From JBEIUO01 sp964549785 (lineage in GTDB: Bacteria; Planctomycetota; Phycisphaerae; Phycisphaerales; UBA1924): DNA of 16,363 bases. The stretch covers positions 1 to 16,363 of the forward strand of contig CAZJXA010000058.1 in the NCBI GenBank assembly GCA_964549785.1, read 5' to 3'. The notes beneath the pieces were generated by a model. It searched no databases. It had not been told where the DNA came from and worked only from the letters and a program-made list of their open reading frames with translations. Shown in pieces: positions 15,501-16,363 of this stretch. Each line of letters begins with the position of its first letter. Within the stretch, counting starts at the first letter, position 1. The position numbers and the translations under genes are program-made.

Positions 15501-16363
15501 CATCCAAACGGCGGGAACAGGTACGAGCACCTTCACGGGGCCGCTCAATACTTCAGCCGCGGGTGGCATCAACCTCGCGGGCACCAACTCTGCGTTCTCC
15601 GGTGGCGGCACCACCACCGGCGGCGGCACGGTCATTATCAACAACTCGGGCACGGCAGCGTTCACGACCGCCGGCTTCAGTTCCGACGGTGCCTTCGCCC
15701 AAATCGGCGCGGGGGCTGTGAGCATGGGCGTCAACGTCACCACCACGAACGACACCATTACCTATGCCGGGCCGGTCACGCTGACCGCCGCGAGCGTTCA
15801 GACGGCGGGCACTGGCGACATCACCTTCAGCAGCACCGTCAACGGCGCTCAGTCGCTCACCATCGTGGGCGACGACGTTCTCTTCAGCCAGGCCGTTGGC
15901 GGGGCCACCGCACTCGGGGCCACGACAATCACCAGCGGAACCACCACCGCCTCGTCCACATTCCGAGCGGCGAGCATTGCCAACACCAGCACCGGCGCGG
16001 TCGGGTTCACGGGTGCGGTCACGGCCACCACGGGTGCGATCAACAGCAGCGGTACGACGTTCACCTCCGGCAGCACCATCACGACGACCAACCAGCCGGT
16101 CACGATTAACCACACCGGAGTAGTCATGACTTCGGGCCTCGTCTCGACCGGCTCTGGGGCCGTCGGCCTCACCGGCAGCACCGTCAACCAGAACGGCGGC
16201 GTTTCGGCGGGTTCGCTCACCATGACCGGCAGCACGGCCGTGAATAGCAGCGGGGCGGTCACAACGACCGGGGCCACCACCGCGGCGGGCGGCACGGTTT
16301 CCGTTACGGGCGCGATCACCGCCGCGACCTTTACCAGCGACGGATCGACCTACACCAGCACCG
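9565..16363 (+). CDS. TpsA filamentous-haemagglutinin-type giant exoprotein, 3' end beyond the window
   Basis: ATG 9565 opens a frame with no stop through the last base: 2266 complete codons and one extra base, read codon by codon. A long basic N-region and hydrophobic core (LAGAIVASLATPAFA) form an extended signal peptide with a likely cut after AFA76. Residues about 77-330 form the TPS (haemagglutination-activity) secretion domain: NRSIINYRSFDIG, VLNRIN, and VNPAGVMFGSGSHINVGGL around 156-174, the counterpart of the NPNGI motif. GEWLLDPRNVIIS at 446-458 closes the N-terminal region. The remainder is Gly/Thr/Ala/Ser/Asn-rich beta-helix sequence with diverged repeats (listed separately). No cysteine occurs in the part seen. 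Known: TpsA proteins are exported by their cognate TpsB and act as adhesins, cytolysins or contact-dependent toxins. The activity depends on the C-terminus, which is not in the window, so I assign no more than a surface adhesin-like role. Located 177 nt after tpsB and probably co-expressed. Confidence 0.93.
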   Translation, partial: MSKTQANGSGDTRTTLAAAGRSARSASRWGGRFTSRAADNLLARAESFRLGLLNAAGWTSALAGAIVASLATPAFAGPEGAQVIRGDVSISRDGATTQIRASNRSIINYRSFDIGSAETVQFIQPSASARVLNRINSPMPTRIDGNLLANGRVYLVNPAGVMFGSGSHINVGGLYAAAGNLSNSDFLNGRDRFTGITGSVVNQGRIEAGFAALLGAHVANAGVIVAPQGTVVMGSASEAYIGKRNGTTFVKLEGPAAAGAGGAGVENTGEIRAERGRVTIAAGDIYSMAMRVGGTVKAKDIKLQGQAGGTVAVTGTLDASNAAGQGGSVEVTGQRVGLFDANIDASGATGGGRVMVGGGLRGGGELRRSEVTAVNEGSTIDVSATRVGDGGIAVVWSDQTTRMFGEVNARGGSGGGDGGLIETSSKNSGEFSPRSIDASAPQGKAGEWLLDPRNVIISNGGTANGAFDAGSPNVFTPSADDAIANVGTINTSLSGGTSVTITTSDAGGTQDGDITVNNAISTTALGNATLTLLAANDIILNAGISSTMGELNVVLTANDAGQAAQDGDIAAGDITTTGQTITTNGGDFTATGVNITLGAVDATASMGNVSIGATGTLNLGGNVSGALLTTTSAGQTDVGGVIIADTLNIHAGTDGTGNLILGATTLNADTIILRAGDGLAGGGTGAVVDLVTNTPAFVGTPGVGSPNAFTVQADGGYSDAALPNAAEFVGGVSGIAITYIIDDGAFQLLTASKVLGSTLSITSASTTTIGALIQPASASISSASGVIFTGAGSGIRTPGGVIQVTGPVELQGDTILDTTNAGGTPAGAALGITGNVNDQVSNTNDLSLSSGAANTTITGQVGNIAPIAQLDVVSAGTVQFTGAVTANGAGTHTFAATNVTFGGATLLGGAADINTSGILTIPAAGFSNLGNFDAGATGTAINVAGNIASNGTITFNDPLVVSGPGLLVDAGTDGIVFNADADFGSGDHTLSAGDTFINAPLDGTGTLTFRPGTGVNISIGDASDGVAYEFTQAELPNITEGFAAVVIGSAAGSQTVSINGPGTSTFSDPLTLQSPSGTVSILAPLTGTGNASITLLSANAAGSVQLGSNIVTSGTPVVIHGGTVLTAVTGIDTTNGGLSVGGGNITFQTPGTIDGNRTLFLNAGTGGDIGISGAVGAVTPLGVVTVQNADEFLASSTFSSAGFDQNAGDNTTVFTGAVNVAGPVDIDAAVVTFNSTLTTTAAGTVTITNSGLLTHTGAVLAAGGYTQDGAGTSSVAAGITATTGNVSFATALALTVAQTIQATAGSLTFGGAVVGTGAGTFDFNGTAITFSNVLTAAAGAVNVTNSGLLTHTGAVTTGTGYTQDGAGASTVAADVLATTSGNVLFTRPVTLTATQRTGATAGTVTFLESVTATTGVNPTFVGTDVVLGDGVGTDTFAGDGTLTLTPSSTAAPITVGSSGGFDLTTAEVARVSNGWTAIVIGEAGTTGTTAIATSTFNDPVVFGSTGAITQSGTLTGNGNAGFQFQGPTTANIINVTGTGNVLFSSSATVGVGGSVTTSGGDIGFVGTSNLSGNITTGGGDASFGGAATIGTSIVVDAAGGFIGFGSTVGAGANALTLRADEVDFVGAVTGLGGTLAIGAGAPTTGLTIGGVTPGAGLDITAAELALFTDGFASLVFGRPDMTPDIVLPTVGGFSDPVTFDTGTGTIRLGGTFTGSGNASFTFSGPFAVSANSQVAAADAAATISFGDSAGDAVDLGSSTLTLITNNVVFNGLADSVAGSGAAGGSVLSIRPLTDGTSIGIGGGAGSLQITDAALDAISASVGLLRIGTATTGTHAVTYADSTFKTAVEILAPAGAGSHNVTGTLTGTRATTGTILIDGPGATTTLGADIRTNGSAITISDNVILSANVSLVTTDGGEPGAAIGITGTTDATTASTESLRLEAGTGTITLGGAVGTTRLGGFTVTSAADVNATSIASTTIIQTAGTGTSTFTGPLNTSAAGGINLAGTNSAFSGGGTTTGGGTVIINNSGTAAFTTAGFSSDGAFAQIGAGAVSMGVNVTTTNDTITYAGPVTLTAASVQTAGTGDITFSSTVNGAQSLTIVGDDVLFSQAVGGATALGATTITSGTTTASSTFRAASIANTSTGAVGFTGAVTATTGAINSSGTTFTSGSTITTTNQPVTINHTGVVMTSGLVSTGSGAVGLTGSTVNQNGGVSAGSLTMTGSTAVNSSGAVTTTGATTAAGGTVSVTGAITAATFTSDGSTYTST
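12577..12910 (+). repeat. Long diverged repeat, copy 1, in TpsA stalk
   Basis: It begins GTLTFRPGTGVNISIG, then FTQAELPNITEGF, VVIG, TFSDPLTL and PLTGTGNAS. The shared plan is GTLxxxP..xxIxIG, TxAELxxxxxGFxxxxIG, TFxDPV and LTGxGNA. Borders are approximate. Confidence 0.75.
13294..13449 (+). repeat. YTQDGAG-type repeat, copy A, in TpsA
   Basis: A unit of about 52 residues running from TVTITNSGLLTHTGAV through GGYTQDGAG and ATTGNVSF to ALALT. It pairs with copy B 288 bases downstream. Many matches are at protein level, with synonymous base changes between copies. Confidence 0.8.
13582..13740 (+). repeat. YTQDGAG-type repeat, copy B, in TpsA
   Basis: A 53-residue unit from AVNVTNSGLLTHTGAV through GYTQDGAG and TSGNVLF to PVTLT. 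It is clearly homologous to copy A, including the identical NSGLLTHTGAV segment. Confidence 0.8.
13882..14240 (+). repeat. Long diverged repeat, copy 2, in TpsA stalk
   Basis: It begins GTLTLTPSSTAAPITVG, then LTTAEVARVSNGW, IVIG, STFNDPVVF and TLTGNGNAGFQFQGP. It follows the same plan as copy 1 and starts 1305 bases after it. Borders are approximate. Confidence 0.75.
14461..14830 (+). repeat. Long diverged repeat, copy 3, in TpsA stalk
   Basis: It begins GTLAIGAGAPTTGLTIGG, then ITAAELALFTDGF, LVFG, GFSDPVTF and TFTGSGNASFTFSGP. It is most like copy 2 across the DPV and GNA segments. Borders are approximate. Confidence 0.75.
14914..15240 (+). repeat. Long diverged repeat, copy 4, in TpsA stalk (most degenerate)
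   Basis: It begins GSVLSIRPLTDGTSIGIGG, then ITDAALDAISASV, RIG, STFKTAVEI and TLTGTRATTG. AEL has become AAL, and DPV is not kept. Borders are approximate. Confidence 0.6.
15628..15786 (+). repeat. YTQDGAG-type repeat, copy C (diverged), in TpsA
   Basis: A 53-residue unit from TVIINNSG through GAFAQIGAGAV and TTTNDTITY to GPVTLT. Spacing and the NSG, Q-GAG, TTT and PVTLT positions match copies A and B, but the central TQDGAG is altered. Confidence 0.55.

Noticed and set aside
13644..15758. A 704-codon open frame on the - strand, Pro/Val/Ala-rich
   Set aside because: It is the reverse reading of Gly/Thr/Ala codons (ggc, acc, gcg) in the repeat stalk. The Pro-rich low-complexity translation shows no motif, and the + frame is continuous through the region.
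12000..16363. Possible CRISPR-like or DNA-level repeat array suggested by dense ggc/acc patterns
   Set aside because: The patterns are codon-level (Gly/Thr/Asn) within one open frame; no constant repeat with regular unique spacers exists.

Overview
The window is GC-rich DNA, read almost entirely from the + strand. It holds four large protein genes in a row, and two of them run off the window. The mix suggests a planctomycete, possibly Phycisphaerae-like: a divergent type VI secretion (T6SS) module whose TagF-like domain opens with a GKHPGWDDH-type motif, next to a very large Gly/Thr/Ala-rich haemagglutinin-like exoprotein. This lineage call is inference from protein style, not a database result.

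Region 1 (1-7032) is T6SS-like. A TssM/IcmF-like inner-membrane protein, missing its 5' end, is followed after 55 nt by an unusual 1230-residue protein. That protein joins a TagF-like domain, one transmembrane helix, a Pro-rich linker, a long Ala-rich helical region and a C-terminal SUMF1/formylglycine-generating-enzyme (FGE)-like domain. In Pseudomonas, TagF is a cytoplasmic repressor of T6SS and TagR is a periplasmic SUMF1-fold activator. Here two domains of those types appear to sit on one membrane-spanning chain. This is the most interesting feature of the window.

Region 2 (7033-16363) is a two-partner secretion locus. A TpsB/FhaC/ShlB outer-membrane transporter (7234-9387) is followed after 177 nt by its likely TpsA substrate, a filamentous-haemagglutinin-type exoprotein that starts at 9565. 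I read its frame codon by codon to the window end without meeting a stop (2266 codons), so the gene continues beyond. It has a long signal peptide, a TPS secretion domain and a beta-helix stalk containing two families of diverged internal repeats.

Intergenic gaps are short (55, 201 and 177 nt). I found no tRNA, rRNA, insertion sequence, CRISPR array or convincing terminator. The many long antisense open frames are by-products of GC-rich, Ala/Gly/Thr-rich coding sequence.
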